Below, in pieces: positions 34,499-35,634 of a stretch of 35,634 nt of DNA (positions are counted from its first letter, which is position 1; each line of letters starts with the position of its first letter). A model generated the notes under the pieces. It was not told where the DNA came from, ran no database searches, and was given only the letters and a program-made list of their open reading frames with translations. Origin of the DNA: Betaproteobacteria bacterium (GTDB lineage: Bacteria; Pseudomonadota; Gammaproteobacteria; Burkholderiales; WYBJ01); NCBI GenBank assembly GCA_009377585.1, contig WHTS01000016.1, positions 47,503-83,136 on the forward strand. The letters run 5' to 3'. The position numbers and the translations under genes are program-made.

Positions 34499-35608
34499 AT
34501 GGCCGAACGTGTGGAAGCGGCAGTGAGGACAGGTCCGGGCCGGACCGAGTTTCGCGACTACCCGATGCCCGACATCGCCGAGGACAGCGCGCTCCTCAAG
34601 ATGGAAGTGGCCGGGATCTGCGGCACCGACGTGAAGCTCTATCGGCACCCGCCATCGGACGCGCCCGTGATCATGGGCCACGAGAACATCGGCATCATTG
34701 CCAAGGCCGGGCGCGAATTCGTCCGCCGCAAGGGCGTGAAGGAAGGCGACCTAGTATTCGTCGAACATTACGTGATGTGCGGCCGATGCGAATGGTGCCA
34801 CCTCGGCCAGTACCGCCATTGCGACAACACCGACTGGCGCTCCAATCCCGATGGCATCCGCTACGGCTACACTTCGGCGCAGAGAGCGCCGCACTTGTGG
34901 GGCGGATTCGCTCAATACGTCTACCTGCCCTGGAACGCGGTCGTGCACCATGTGCCGAGCGGCGTGACGCCGGAACTGGCCGGGCTGGTGACGCCGATGG
35001 CCAACGGCGTCGAGTGGTCGCTGTTCGATGGCGGTGTGGGCTACAACAGCAGCGTCCTGATTCAAGGGCCGGGCCAGCAGGGCCTGTCGCAGACCGTAGT
35101 CTGCAAGCAGGCAGGTGCCTCGCTCGTCATCGTCACCGGGACATCCCGGGACGGCACCCGGCTCGAGGTTGCAAAGGCGCTCGGGGCCGATTACACGATC
35201 GACGTCGGGCGCGAGGATGCGGCTGCCCGCATCATGGAGATCACGGCCGGCCGCGGCGTCGATGTCGTGCTCGACTGCACCGCGGGCGCGGGAACCACGC
35301 CCATCCTGCTCGGCATCGACGCGCTCAAGCGCAAGGGCGGAACGATCGTGGTGCAGGGGGAGATGAAGACCTTTCCGGATTTCCCGCTGGAGAGAATCAC
35401 GGTCAAGTTCGTCACCATCAAGAGCGCCCGCGGCCACAGCTACCAGGCCTGCGAGCTCGCCTTGCAGCAACTCGCGTCGAAACGTTTTCCGCTCGAAAAG
35501 GTGACGACCCATCGCTTCGGATTGAAGGACGTGGATCTGGCGATCCGCTCCGTGGGCGGCCAAGGCGTGCCGGACGTGATTCACGCATCGCTGCTGCCCT
35601 GGGCGTGA
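34499..35608 (+). CDS. Zinc-dependent medium-chain alcohol dehydrogenase (MDR family)
   Basis: A 369-residue NAD(P)-dependent dehydrogenase. Catalytic zinc ligands are Cys41 (GICGTDVK) and His61-Glu62 (MGHEN). The structural zinc lobe has Cys94, Cys97, Cys100 and Cys108 (CGRCEWCHLGQYRHC). The cofactor motif is GPGQQG (190-195). The GADYTID and VDVVLDCTAGAG segments follow as usual. GGFAQYVYLPWNAVVH resembles sorbitol/threonine-dehydrogenase-type members rather than classical ADH. No strong ribosome site precedes the ATG at 34499, and REP hairpins separate it from the Rieske oxygenase. The substrate is unknown and could be a diol or hydroxymethyl compound. Confidence 0.93.
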   Translation: MAERVEAAVRTGPGRTEFRDYPMPDIAEDSALLKMEVAGICGTDVKLYRHPPSDAPVIMGHENIGIIAKAGREFVRRKGVKEGDLVFVEHYVMCGRCEWCHLGQYRHCDNTDWRSNPDGIRYGYTSAQRAPHLWGGFAQYVYLPWNAVVHHVPSGVTPELAGLVTPMANGVEWSLFDGGVGYNSSVLIQGPGQQGLSQTVVCKQAGASLVIVTGTSRDGTRLEVAKALGADYTIDVGREDAAARIMEITAGRGVDVVLDCTAGAGTTPILLGIDALKRKGGTIVVQGEMKTFPDFPLERITVKFVTIKSARGHSYQACELALQQLASKRFPLEKVTTHRFGLKDVDLAIRSVGGQGVPDVIHASLLPWA

Positions 35609-35634
35609 CGATGGCCGTCTCGGCTGCCGCAGGC

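Overview
The window reads as a GC-rich betaproteobacterial chromosome segment, Burkholderiales-like. This rests on three visible traits: several tripartite-tricarboxylate (Bug/TctC) periplasmic binding proteins, many CoA-dependent catabolic enzymes, and a PEP-CTERM anchored exoprotein. No rRNA, tRNA, CRISPR array, phage gene or transposase was seen. GC content was judged by eye, and taxonomy is an inference from gene families.

Left part (1-4.4 kb): the start of a Bug receptor (minus), a ketopantoate-reductase-family enzyme (plus), a DUF423 membrane protein (minus), then about 1.3 kb of poorly coding DNA holding a broken rnk/GreA-type C-terminus. A compact Xre/RES toxin-antitoxin pair follows, with a visible sigma70 promoter and an inverted repeat at the predicted transcript start.

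Catabolic core (4.6-18 kb): a plus-strand operon (acyl-CoA dehydrogenase, CaiB/AMACR-like enzyme, MmgE/PrpD, two-domain CaiB CoA-transferase) converges on a minus-strand operon. In transcription order the latter is: enolase-superfamily enzyme, carboxymuconolactone-decarboxylase-like protein, two-subunit ThDP decarboxylase, divergent aconitase, SDR dehydrogenase, enoyl-CoA hydratase-like protein. A decayed Bug gene sits at its head, overlapping the first gene by 3 bases. Several enzymes carry changes at normally conserved catalytic positions. The two operons look like an undescribed organic-acid or alicyclic/aromatic-acid pathway fed by solute-binding proteins.

Middle (18.5-24.7 kb): Bug receptor and VOC enzyme (plus), facing MmgE/PrpD and D-2-hydroxyacid dehydrogenase (minus); a G-rich tandem repeat separates the last two. 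Next comes a minus-strand module of a DNA-binding protein and a DxD nucleotidyltransferase with 4-base overlap, followed by a probably frameshifted third gene. It is driven by a promoter with a perfect TTGACA box and a 22-bp palindrome, and resembles a toxin-antitoxin or defence-type module.

Right part (24.9-35.6 kb): Bug receptor, flavin monooxygenase with an NTF2-like N-terminus, another Bug receptor, a stem-loop-rich repeat cluster, a TauD-type dioxygenase, a 5'-truncated Bug gene, a PEP-CTERM protein, then VOC enzyme, Rieske oxygenase and zinc alcohol dehydrogenase. This looks like oxidative catabolism of unidentified (perhaps aromatic) substrates. Two families of REP-like hairpins and one triple direct repeat punctuate the intergenic DNA.
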